Shown: positions 11,120-22,339 of the stretch, piece after piece
How positions within the stretch are numbered: position 1 is the stretch's first letter
Layout: every line of letters begins with the position of its first letter
Source of the DNA: Zonotrichia leucophrys gambelii
Lineage: Eukaryota > Chordata > Aves > Passeriformes > Passerellidae
DNA: 64,000 nucleotides
Direction: 5' to 3'
Assembly: GCF_028769735.1 (NCBI RefSeq)
Contig: NC_088179.1
Span: 8,068,001-8,132,000, forward strand
Position numbers and translations under genes: made by a program
Notes under the pieces: generated by a model
Told to the model about the DNA's origin: nothing
Seen by the model: the letters and a program-made list of their open reading frames with translations, nothing else
Databases searched by the model: none

Positions 11120-14100
11120 CTGTGTGCAAAGCAGTGCTGCAAAATAAAATAAAATGAAATAGGGGCTGTTCTCTCTCCTGCTTGGACATGCGTACCAGGG
11201 GCTGTTCTAATTGCTGAGGCTGTGACTGATCAGGCACACAGTGCTGCTGCTAAAGCACTGAAGTCCACAATGTACAGCTGCCTGCTACTGTTAGAAAGAA
11301 TCCAGGACAGATATAAAATAAAGCACAGAAAGGAGAGGGAAAGCATAGAGGAAAGAGAGAAGGGGCTCACTGATTAATTAACAAGCCAAAAAAACCACAA
11401 CCCACCCTTCCTTGACTGATGTTTACCCATCTTTAATTGACAGCAAAACAAAGGATTTAATAACTACAAGGCTCTTATGGGTAGCTCCATGGAAAATCCA
11501 TAGCAGCACAGAGCAAGCTTGGTGTTTGATCTATAGCAATGACTAAATGGGTCTCCATTAGAGTGATGGCTACCCCAAAAAGTGAAAATTAAAAGGTGAA
11601 ATATACATTTAATCAGCAACAGGCTAATATATCAAAGGCGTCAGCCTATCCCAACCAGAGACCTGATCCAAAACCCATTGACGTGAGCAGAAAAAAGATT
11701 CATGCCCCACAAAAGCTTCAGCTCAGAAACTTGTCCAAAGCCGATCTAAACCCTTTATGGAGCTGAAAGCCTCAGAAAACCACGACTGGTGCTATTTTCC
11801 AGTCTCATGCAGGTCAGGTCCCCGTTCCAGGAGCAGCCCCAATTGGTGGCATGGCCAGAGGAGCCCCGAGCTGTGCTGGGGGAAAGGGGGCTCAGCTGCC
11901 CCCATCCCCGGCAGGGGTCTGGGGCACCAGCCACTCTGCCCCCCTGCCCATGGCATGACAGTGACCATTTCTGCTTTCTGCAGCCCTCCTGAGCTGCAAA
12001 CTGCCCACCAAAGGGGAAAAGCCCCTGGAGCAAGCAAGGAAGCTGAAGGGAAGTAGAAGTGGGAAAGAACTGAGATGCTTTGGGATTGAGATGTAAAATA
12101 GGCACCAGTAGCAGCCAGCAGCTCTCACCCACAGCCTGAGGCTCAGGACTGAATTCCCAAGAAAACCACGGAGGGGGGATGCTGCTCACAAGGATCCCAA
12201 CATCTGTAGATCACCCCCAAAACTCAGCAGAACACATTCAACAGCAGCAGCCCAGGCTGGCATGTGTATGCCAGGGAGGCTTGGGCAGGTTGGTATTTTA
12301 TCTGAGACAAGTGTTTCTATGCTTATCATTTTCCTAGCTGAAGCCATTTAGCTTTTTTGTGTGCCACATATGTCTCTTGATATGGAAAAGAAAGTTTTGT
12401 GAGGCAATATTCAGAGGGGTCTGCATTTATGTGGGCAGTTAGGTCTCGCAGACATCAGTTCTTTACAGAGAGGAGTAGCAGGATTCAGAGCTAATTAGGA
12501 AATTATAAAACAAAAAGGTATTCTCTAATGATAAAAGATTCTTCAATCAGGATCAGTCAATCATACTGACAAGGAAAATAATTCAAGATTAGTTGCAGAG
12601 AGAATAAAAATGCATTATATGGGGTTAAGTTGCAGCAATGTTCCTGTAATCTTTTAACATAAGTCACTTATATATATATAACTATAGGCACTTAGCATTA
12701 TATAGTATACACAGAATATTGTAACAGAAGATCTGTTTCATCTTTCAGCCTTTCAAAAAAGTATCTAAGTTCCTGATCATTTAAATCTTTGCTGATTATT
12801 CATCACTACCACATTTTCAGAAAGGAGATGCTAAATTAGCTACTTACTATGGATGATATTCACTGTGCTGCTGAGTGCAGCCACAGAACAAGCCTCAGAG
12901 AAGCAGTGGATGATAAAGCTTTCTGTGCTCATCCTAGGTATGATGAGCTCCATTTCAGCACAAACAGCCTGGCACAAAGAGTGGTCACGGGGCCAGGCTG
13001 AGGAAGAATGGAAGCATTGGCTGTTAGCAGCAGCTATCAGCCCTGACACAGGTGATACAGAGCACTCACTGTTCCCAGGGCTTCATCTTCCAACAGCCTG
13101 ATCAGGACAAAACAAACTCAGAAGGAAGAAATTTGCCCCAAATTCAATTAAGGCATTGATTAGATTTCACTGGAACCCATTTCTTGCACTGACAACAGGC
13201 AGGGTTTTGGCTGTCCATCACCGTGCCCAGTTCATTTGCACAAATGTTACAAGAGATGTGAAGGCAGCAGAGCTCTGCCCAGGACTGCCCTGGCTCCAGG
13301 AAGAGCCCAGGCTTCCCCTGCCAGCCCATGCCTGTGCTGTGGTGTCCAGGCAAGGGGGGCTTTGATGGGCTCAGAGCAGCCTTGGGAGAGAGGGAGATGA
13401 AGGATTTCTGCCTCCTCCCTGACAGCACACTCCTGCCCAGTGCAGGGGGGTGCATGGGGTGGGAGGAGATGTTTGGAAGAAGATGAAGAGTCAGACAGAT
13501 GAAGAGTCCCTGGGAAGGGAGGGCAGGAGGGAACTGCTCTCTGCATCCATAGCTCGGGAGAGCAGGCTGGCTGTGCCGCCACACTGCTGTTGAAAGCAAA
13601 CCTGAAGGTGACAGATTTTCCCCTTGCCTTTGAAAAAGTCAAAAATTCCTTTTTGCCTGCATATTTGCCTTCATATTACTTTTTACTTTACATTACTGCT
13701 GTTGTCCTCAGAGGCTCCAGCTGGAATCAGGTCCCCCCATGCCAGGCACTGCCCAACCCTGAGGTTGCAGACAGCCTCTGCCAGGGTTTGCAGCCTTGCA
13801 GTACCAGACAGACCCCGTTAACATCAGCCCCGCTTTCCAGGTAGGAAGTGTTACATGCAGGGGTTTCAATAGGAGCTGGGAAATGTTTCTGAAGTATGGC
13901 TTTCAAGCTTTCTGGTTCTCAGAAGCAGAATAAAACTCTGCCTTCTCCTCCTATAAAAATACAGCCTGGCTTTGGAGTGACTTCAGAGCCTGAGATACAA
14001 AGGGAGCATTTGGCCTCATCCAGAGCATGAAACCCAGCCCCAGTCACACAGTCTGCTCTAACAACCCACAGGCCTTTACATCCCCAAATGCCAAGGTGAG

Positions 14101-14205
14101 CCTTTACTGTGAAAGGGAAAATGATTTAAAAACCAAAACAGCTCTGAGAACTGTTAAGCAGAGCTGTCATCAGTAAATTATTCCTTTCTGCTGTTATATT
14201 TTTTT
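11120..14205. other. Non-coding DNA, no gene seen
   Basis: An AT-rich section (with a short TA dinucleotide run at 12669-12680) alternates with two G+C-richer patches, about 11780-12190 and 13250-13600. Both patches are open on both strands at once, with up to 144 codons (minus, 11755-12189) and 151 codons (minus, 13144-13599). None of these reads resembles a known domain, and the double-stranded openness argues for composition rather than coding. Confidence 0.55.
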
Positions 14206-14214
14206 TCCCCTCCT

Positions 14215-14420
14215 GTAGTATGATGGCAGAGCTAAGTGCAGCAGTCAATACGTGGTAGTCAGGCTAATGATTGTCTAATAGCTAAATTAGAGGAGTGACT
14301 CTTAATCATGCAGTAGTCTAGCACTGAAATCCAGCCATGAAAACTCTTTGATTACACTTCACTTTTTTAAAGACCTAATTAACTTTTATAAGACTTCTTG
14401 ATTTTTAAAATATCTTGAGC
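14215..14420. promoter_or_regulatory. Candidate conserved non-coding element (homeodomain-site cluster)
   Basis: At least six TAAT/ATTA cores fall within about 120 bp (14264, 14276, 14286, 14303, 14351, 14376), including ACCTAATTAACT at 14373-14384 and a CpG at AATACGTGG (about 14248). The sequence is complex, not simple repeat, and differs in texture from its neighbours. I infer a possible enhancer; no target gene is visible in the window. Confidence 0.27.
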
Positions 14421-14429
14421 AAACAGTAC

Positions 14430-17400
14430 AACATGAAAGCTCTATAGAAAGCAGCAATTGTTTCACTTACATATCACTTGCATGGTCTGCAAAGATGGTG
14501 GACCTCCACACAAAACTGTTAAAATTATAAAGCCTAGAATCATATATAATGCTACAAATCTTTTGATATTTGTATTAATTTTCTATAAACTTAACCTCCC
14601 TAATAAATGCATTTTAAATGGTCTTGCAGAAATACAATCCATTAAGCACTGTGTAATCTACTCCTGGACCATCTTATAATGAACCCAAAGTGAATTTGTT
14701 CAGTTGAAGCTCAGTAAAAAGGTAAAGGGAAAATGGAAAAAAATAGTATAATATAGCCAGTATAAAACACGGACAAAAAGACAAATGAGCCTGTGCAATC
14801 TCCCTTCTGTGCACTAATATATTTGATTAGTCATGTACTGGTTCTATCATTCATATTCGAAAGAGCTTCCATTAAATTAGGGTGATTTCAAATCCTTTAT
14901 TACAAATCTGTAATTCTTCTAATGAAATAGGAATAAAGAGATCCTAATTTTAAAAAACAAAATCTCACAATCTACTTTGCTGAAATTGCTGACAGCGGAA
15001 CAGGGGAACTGTCTGGCTTCAAATAAGATTATAGTTCTTGTTACCACAAAGAAGAGTAAAAACAAAAAACTCAAACACCTCAAAACCCAAAACGAACAAA
15101 CACCAAACTTTAAATATCCTACCAGGGCGTTACATGCAGTCTAGATGATCTTGCAGACTTTCTGCCAGAAAAGCATCTCAGAAACCAGGAGGAATTTACC
15201 ATAGTAAAAAAGAAATAAGCTCTAAAATCTACGTCTAATGCTCACTGAAATCAGAGGGCAGTCTTTTGGATGAATAGAGGAAAAAAAATGAGTGCAATTA
15301 GTGCAGCTAGAGACCACTCTTGTTACTTAGAAAAATATTTCTGTTGGCTTCAAGCAAACCAAGTGCATGGCCAGAACTTGGCCTATCACTGCTAGAGAGG
15401 GGCAGGGAGCACCACAGCAACTCAGAAAATTCCTTCCAGGGAAGGGCCAGAGAAGAGATTTAACATGCTTCTCCCCTCCCTGCACACTGGACTTCCTGAA
15501 GTTTTGACACTCTCTTCAATCATGTCCAGCATGGTTTCCATCACAGGGAAACTGCAATGTACCCCTCTCCTTTTAAAATAAATCTGGATCACTTTCCACC
15601 TGCCTAGATAATGAAAACAAGATCCTCAGGTACTACAGCATTGCAGAAACCAGATAATGAACTGAAATCATATGTTTCATGGATTAGGCTCTCTCTGAAT
15701 CAATTTATGTTGGCTATTTTGTTGGAAAACTGACCCAGATTCCATACATTTTTTTAATTACTGGAAAATCACTTCATCCAATTCTCCCATTATGGATGAC
15801 ATATTTCATTATTGCTCAATATTAAATCATAAAGGAAAGGAGAAATTAATGGTGAGGTGTAGGAGTTTGCATTTCACATCCCTGCACTGACTGCAGAATT
15901 TTATATGTGATTAGTCTGATGGGTCACTGAATTACCTTCAGATTACTAGGTCTCCAATTCAAAAGCATTTCTTCTATTATTATTACTTTAAAATCCAGCC
16001 TTCTGTTTTTTTAACAAAGGTGCAAGTCAAAATAGAGTTTTATAATATGTTATAATATGTTTCCCCTGGCCCCCTGCCTGCAGTTGTTTGGATAGCTGGC
16101 AGAGCCTGGTATCTGACAGTACAGGAACAGTGTGGATAGTTTGCCATTCCTTTGGGGATCTATCTTTGGCAATAAATTTGGACTGCATGTCTGTTAGCAA
16201 AGTGTGTCAAAGCTGTGCCAAAAGCACTTTTGGACATATAATAATAATAAATGAGTGTTGCACTGCATTAGTAGGGGAATTCTAATACAAGTTGTCCATC
16301 ATTCTGCAGTAAGTTCTTTACCATGTTAGTGAATTTATGTCTCATTATAAATTAACAATTTAAAGTACTTCATCCCATAGGTTCAGTAAAGTAAATATAT
16401 GTAAGTCTGGGTAACTTCCATGCCAACAGAACAATGCCCACATCCCTGCACGTTCCCTTAGCACACAACTCAAACAAACACAAATCCCAAGGCCAAATCC
16501 ATGGCTGGGGCAGGGGAGCACATTAGAGCACAGCCACAGAGCTGGGCAGGCTCTGAGTGCCACTGGGGTTCTGCAGAAACCTCAGCTCCAGGGCTAAACA
16601 CCCCTCCACATTCCACTATTCTGACTCTGCAACAGCCAGTCTGAAAGGGCTTATCTTTATATAGCTTTCCACTCTGATGCAGAAATGCAGACAACTAATC
16701 TCAGCTGGAAAAACATGATTTAATTGCTATGAGAACCATGCCAATCCTTCATGGTGTAGCAGCCAGTGTTTAGAAAATAGGTACCTGTTCAAAGCAAACA
16801 AACACATCAGGAATGTTGGGTGTTTCTTGAAAAGCCTCTTAAATGTAAGAATAGGTAAACACCCAAAAGGATTTTGGCATCTCCAAATTCTGAGAGCATT
16901 TGTGAGAACAGATTATAAGAATCTGAAGATGCTGATGTTTGGCACATGTGATGACACCAACAACAAATGATCACTACAAGCACCAGCCCAAGCAGATGTT
17001 ATACTCATGGAAAACGTACACCATTATCTGCAGGTGGAAGATTCAGAAAGGATTTCATTTGGAAAATGGAGGTCACCAATATCCAAACTTGCAAAGGAAA
17101 ACACACATTAGTTTTAGCTTCTTTCTGTAAGCATACTTACAAAATTTGCTCTTTTGGAAGGCTGAACAGTTATGCACAGGCTCAGTAACATTCCTGAATA
17201 AAGCAATGCATGGCTGGAAGTCCACGATTCAGCTTTCACCCCATAGTTTTCCTACAATATGGTCATGATATGACATGAGAAATGTTTTAAAATATTGAGC
17301 TTAAAATGCTTGCCAAAAGAATCAAAGACTCATCCAACTTTAAGGAACATCATGAATTCATCCCTTCAAAGCCAACAGAAGTCACAGGTGAGCCTACTTG

Positions 17401-19172
17401 CCAAAAAGCCTGTTAAATATGGATTGGGAAATGCTCCTGCTGGAGCAGTGACTTGCACACACTGCCTCCCCAGGGATGGCCTGAGGGGTGCATGCAGGGA
17501 GGCAAATTGGCTGAATCAGAGCACAGCACATCCTGCCTTTACCAAGAGGTGTCTTCCAGAGACATCACAGAGCAGGAGCAGCATGGCAGGGTGGGTGCAC
17601 AATGGCAAAATTGGCAATGCACCTTGCACAGCAGCGTGGCCCATGGACAGTGAGGTTAGCTGGAATTTCTCTGTGCACAGAGAAGCACTTTCCCCAGCCC
17701 AAAACACTCTGGGAAAGGAGAGAATCCCTTTCCACTCTCAAAAATCTCTCTGCACGTCTCCTCAGGAAGCCTCAGTGCCAAGAGAGATGCACATGGTGTG
17801 TGAGACCGGCTGGAACTCTCCTCCAGCAGGTAAGAGCAGAACCCTTCTGAGAGAGAGTGCAGCTGTGAGAGGAGCAGCAGGCAGCCAGGCAGGGCGCAGC
17901 TGGATTGATGTGAGCTCTGTGTGCTTTGTGCCTCGCCCTGTGATGATTCTGAGGGAGCTCTTTGCAGCAGGGACTGGCAATCCACGCTGCAGATTCCCCC
18001 AGCAGCCAGGGGAGCTGCACAGCTCTCCCAGCCCCACTGCAAAGCTCAGCACCCTCAGACCTGTGCCCAGATTGGGCTGGGGCTGGCAGATGATTTATTC
18101 AGGAATAACAGCTCAGCACCACAGAGTTTTTATTTGTGTAGCTGCTTTCCTTCCTTAATTTATCGTGCCAAGGAGGTGATAGTGAGGGCTGTGCTGTGGC
18201 CAGTGGCACCAATGTCAGCAAGGAAGGGAGGGCTGGGACCTTCCTGCACAGCTCAGCAGCAAAGGGTCACTCACAGTGAGTCCAGGGGGGCTGACAGAGC
18301 ACAGGGAAACTCCACCTGCCATCAACAGCATCCAGTAGCAACCAGCAGCAGGAGCCCACCTGTGAAAACACCACTGCCCCTGGGTGATGAAAATGGCCAC
18401 AATTTTCACATTTCCCTCCAGCACCAGGCACCTCTCAGGTCTGCTTTGGGGCAGCACAGTTGTGTGCTGCCTCCTACTACAGCAAAATGGGGGAAAATTT
18501 AGTTTAACTCTACAGTGGTAATTTTGAAGGTGTTTTTTTTAGGCTATAAAACACCCTTCCTCATGTAGTAGGCATAAATGTACTTCAGCACTTAAGATGT
18601 TGGTTCAGTCAACTGAGATGGAGTAATTTTATTTCTATAAATAGTATTTTTCAATGGTCCCAGATGAATATTTGTATTCCTTATAATGGTTGAGGAAGGA
18701 AAAGTCAAAATGTTATACTGTGAGAGCACTCTCATTACCTTTTCTTTAAAAATACTGTTATTTTAATTGGGACTCACCTTCCTGCAGAAAATGCTGCACA
18801 TTTCTGAAACATACTTTTTTTTAGTGCTGAAGAACAAACAGCAGACATCTGAGTCAAAGTCACATTGTTTCTACTTTTCCATGAAAAAAATATACTGGTT
18901 ACTATGCCTTGAGGAAAGCTATGAAGGATGGAGTGCTGTGGCTCAGATGATCCCAAGGATTCTTCTGGACATCTATTACAAATCTCTTGGTGGTGCTGAA
19001 GGACTGGTCCAGAGCACTCCAGCTCTGCTCCAAGGCTTTCAGTATTTTTCTGTGATCACCATGTCACCAATCTCTTCCTGTTGTATTCTGACACTGATTT
19101 AAGGGGTCTCTGGTGATACAAACATCCACACCGAGAGCTTGTTCTGGGGAAACCTGCACCTTGTGGCAGGAG
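14430..19172. other. Non-coding DNA with the window's longest open frame, no gene supported
   Basis: AT-rich up to about 16400, then G+C-richer and stop-poor from about 17400 to 18500. The longest open frame is 17295-18158 (plus); its first ATG is at 17352, giving about 268 codons. Overlapping long frames exist on both strands (193 codons plus at 17921-18502, 128 codons minus at 17656-18042). The translation is low in recognisable motifs and I know no relative of it. A paired TATAATATGT repeat lies at about 16039-16060. No transposable element that I can name is present. Confidence 0.55.
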
Positions 19173-19178
19173 TACAGG
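19173..19178. repeat. Left 6-bp target-site duplication (TACAGG) of the ERVK-type LTR
   Basis: TACAGG directly precedes the TG that opens the LTR and is repeated exactly at 19603-19608, directly after the closing CA. A 6-bp duplication is typical of ERVK (class II) integrations. Confidence 0.9.
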
Positions 19179-19602
19179 TGTCACCATGATATTTTTTGAA
19201 AAATCCTTTCACCAGGATTTTTCTCCTGAGAAGCTCAGAAGCCTCAGAAAAAAATGTAAACAATAATTATCTGATTGCTTAGAATGTGATCTACAATTTG
19301 CCTACCAACAGGTGCGTCTTTGATTGGTTCCAGGTAAATTGTTTCAACTTAATAACCAATCCCAGTCCAGCTGTGTCAGGGCTCTGGTCAGTCACAAGTT
19401 TTTATTATTCATTATTGTCTAACCTTCTGATGCATCCTTTCTTTTTCTTTAGTATAGTTTTAGTATATAATTTCATATAATATATATCTCTCATATCATC
19501 TCTCTCATATCATATCATAAAATAATAAAACAGCCTTCTAAAAACTTAAAGTCAAATTCTCATCTCTCACCTCATCCTAGAAACCCTCTCAACACCACAA
19601 CA
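19179..19602 (+). mobile_element. Solo LTR of an ERVK-type (class II) endogenous retrovirus
   Basis: A 424-bp unit begins TGTCACCATG, ends CCACAACA, and is bounded by identical 6-bp copies of TACAGG. A TATA-like TATATAA (19464-19470) and a polyadenylation signal AATAAA (19524-19529) lie in the order expected for U3-R-U5 on the plus strand, about 75 bp from the 3' end. No internal viral region (gag, pol, env) flanks it, so it is a solo LTR left by recombination between two LTRs. It is related along its length to the 45.6-46.1 kb LTR: both share GAAAAATC, TTTTCTCCTG and CATAAAATAATAAA in the same order. Passerine family membership is from memory; the exact family name needs a library search. 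Confidence 0.9.
19487..19520 (+). repeat. TCTCTCATATCA-type microrepeat inside the LTR
   Basis: CTCTCATATCAT recurs with a period of about 14 bp and then shortens to CATATCATA, just upstream of the LTR polyadenylation signal. It is a small internal expansion that the related LTR at 45.6-46.1 kb lacks, so it probably arose in this lineage or copy. Confidence 0.65.
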
Positions 19603-19608
19603 TACAGG
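19603..19608. repeat. Right 6-bp target-site duplication (TACAGG)
   Basis: Exact copy of 19173-19178, directly after the terminal CA of the LTR. Confidence 0.9.
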
Positions 19609-19609
19609 A

Positions 19610-21955
19610 ATGCCACAATAAGATTTCCTTAGCAAATACTCTACAGGCTGCCTCAGGACAGCACAGTTTGGCAAAGCACCTGACTCTACCCCAGGGTTTC
19701 GCTGGTAGTTCATTTTTCTAGTTGTGTGCTGGATTCTGCTCTTGGTCTCTAATTCTCTTCATTACAGCTCTCACTGTGCCCACACACACCACTGACAACT
19801 AGATATGGCAAAGCCCAAACCCTGCTCCATAAATTTAAAGCCTGTAAAGGCCACCTGATAGCATTATAAATTTCTTAACATAACTTAATTTGTGTATATG
19901 CAACTCTTAAAAACTCTGATTTGCCTGACAAAGAGAGCTGGTGTGTTTTTATTCTGCTTTCTTGTGTACACTAGCCCCTATTAGTACCTCCTAATAATAT
20001 ATACAGAGCGATTAATTTGTGAAGTAAAAGCTTTTCTTCCGTCCTAAAAGCTGCTTAATGTAAACTGTAAACATCACGAACACTCTCATTCAGGCTGATT
20101 CTGAGCCCTTAGCTGGGCACAAGAGGCACAGGATGAAATGCCTGGGAAAGGTGATGGATGGCTTCAGGCAGGCGATGCTCACATTGCACTGGAACCACTC
20201 CTAGTGCCTTACTGGAGTGCAGCAAGCTGAAAAGCACCAGCAATCCTTCCAGACAGGTTATAATGCCTTGAAAGGAGAGAGTTTTTCTTAGAGCAGCACC
20301 TGGTGTTGACAGGAATATTAAAAACCACCTCTCCCCAAAGCCACTATCCTTTGCATCACGTATGCATTCAGAACAACCCTTAAACAATTGTTGCTATTGT
20401 TCATTTAGAGTCACAACATCCACTGTCACAATGTCTCTAATCATGGTCAAACTCACTGTATTTTATGGGATATTCACTGGAACAAATATTATGAACATAA
20501 GTGGAATTTTTTGCATGTAATCAGAGCTATGTTTTCCAGAGATACTTACTAAGCTTGACCCCTTCAGCTACAGATCAGCAAGGTACATAACAACACCTAT
20601 AACTTCAAGCATATGTGTTTTGATTACAGCTGGGCAAGTCATATATCTGAGTTAAGCACATACTTACAGGTTTTATGGAAAAAGGAATTTGATACATGAG
20701 AGTTCGAGGTTGGGGTTTCTTTGCATTGTTTTTTTTTTTACTTCTCCTGTTTGGACTGATTTCTCCAGCACTTCTATAATTTTTGACTGATTATTACCCA
20801 ATTTATTTTTAATTTAACTTCATACAGGCCGTATTTCCTCTCAGACAGAACACTTACTTTCTCTCTAATAGATTTCTGTCTTGAAATACTGACCTATTTA
20901 CCACTGGAGAGAAGTAAAATATAGGCTCTGGTATAATGCCTGCTGAACTCAGTCTGGAACAGGTGTGGGATCTGACACACAGAGAAGCCAGTAAAATGCA
21001 AATGGCATTTAGTTATTGAGGCAAATGGCAGCTTTTAAAGCACCACCTGTGTATATTTTGCAACATATCATGAAAGTGGTGAGAACCATCCTCATTTATT
21101 CATGCGTTAAGTTGTGACATTTGGCTCAGAACAAAAAGCTGTAGAAAAGGGTAAGTTATGAGATGTCAGGGAAAAATGATATGACACACTGTAAGATGGG
21201 GCACTTTATATTTCACTGTTCACTTCAGTGTTATTCCCAGCCCTGCAGCAAGGAAAGAGTCAGCTTGGGGGGAAGGATGGGTCATTTTCCTTACAAGCTG
21301 AGAAAGAGAACCCAGAGTTATGCTCATCCCAGCACCTTGCCAGCCCCTCTTTCCCCTCCACTCCACCAGAAAAACACAAAACAGCATTATTCCCAGCTTA
21401 TTTCTGCAATGCAAGCTTTTCCATCTACCCCAAGGAACTTGGCAAGAGAGAAACCCACCCCCTCCAAGAGGTCAGCAAAGGCAAATTGCACCCAAAATAT
21501 TCTGAAGTTCTGAGAGCCAGCAGACTCCCCTGAGCTGGCAGAGGCCCTGGCAGTGTTAACACATGAGGGGAGGATTAATCTCAGATCCACTGGTGGGGCG
21601 TCCCATGCTAATGCTTCCATAAGAGCCACAAACTGCTGGAGAGGCAAACAAACCATGCCTCATGTCAGCATTTCACACAAAGTTGAGTTTTATTTATTTA
21701 TTATGTATTTAGACCGTTTTAATAGCTACAGAACCCTATTAACATAAGAAATTGCAATGCTGCTTCTCTATTTACTTCAATATATTTACCAGTAAAATCT
21801 GACAGCTGACAGCTTGTGAATGTGATGGTAATGTAATCATTACATTTACACTGGATAGAGCACAACTTTCTGAAATCGTGTGACAATATTTTCAGACTTA
21901 AATGATGGTTTAGGGATAAAGACATAAGTATTTGTTTATAAGTAATCTATCTTGA
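19610..21955. other. Non-coding DNA, no gene seen
   Basis: AT-rich unique sequence with a T-run near 20731-20740 and short open frames only. A stop-poor patch at about 21160-21660 is open on both strands (up to 116 codons plus at 21163-21513, 89 codons minus at 21387-21656). No family resemblance or repeat is recognised. Confidence 0.6.
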
Positions 21956-21959
21956 ATAT

Positions 21960-22330
21960 GTTCATTAGTAATATTCCTGAAGACGTCCAATAAAAGTTAC
22001 TTGAGATTAATTAGAACACAAACAGCTAATTTGTCTGCCTGAGTGGTTATCACATAAGCCCTGGCTTGACATAGCACCTAAATAAAACAAATATAGACCT
22101 GCCACAAGGATGTGAACACGCTGTCCCAAAAGGCACAACCACTTAACTTGTGTAATTGTCAGTACAGTCAAGAAAAGCTGTTCTAGGATTTGGTTTTCAG
22201 CACCGGATTAAATGCATGTCCAAACAGAGCAAATTAAATTAGGCTGTGTCTAAATTAGACTTCTTCCAATGGCAAGATTACTTTACATCAACAGAAACAT
22301 TGATCTGCCTTAGCAGCATCTACTGCAGAT
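21960..22330. promoter_or_regulatory. Candidate conserved non-coding element
   Basis: Complex AT-rich sequence with homeodomain-like cores (GAGATTAATTAG at 22002-22013, ACAGCTAATTTG, GGATTAAATGC, CAAATTAAATTAGG) and a few retained CpGs (GAAGACGTCC, AACACGCTG, CACCGGATT) in a CpG-poor background. It has no repeat features. Regulatory function is inferred from texture only. Confidence 0.22.
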
Positions 22331-22339
22331 GACAGCAGA

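Noticed and set aside
16088..16285. Possible exon after CCTGCCTGCAG
   Set aside because: It looks like an acceptor, but no donor or coding conservation could be argued and the translation shows no known domain.
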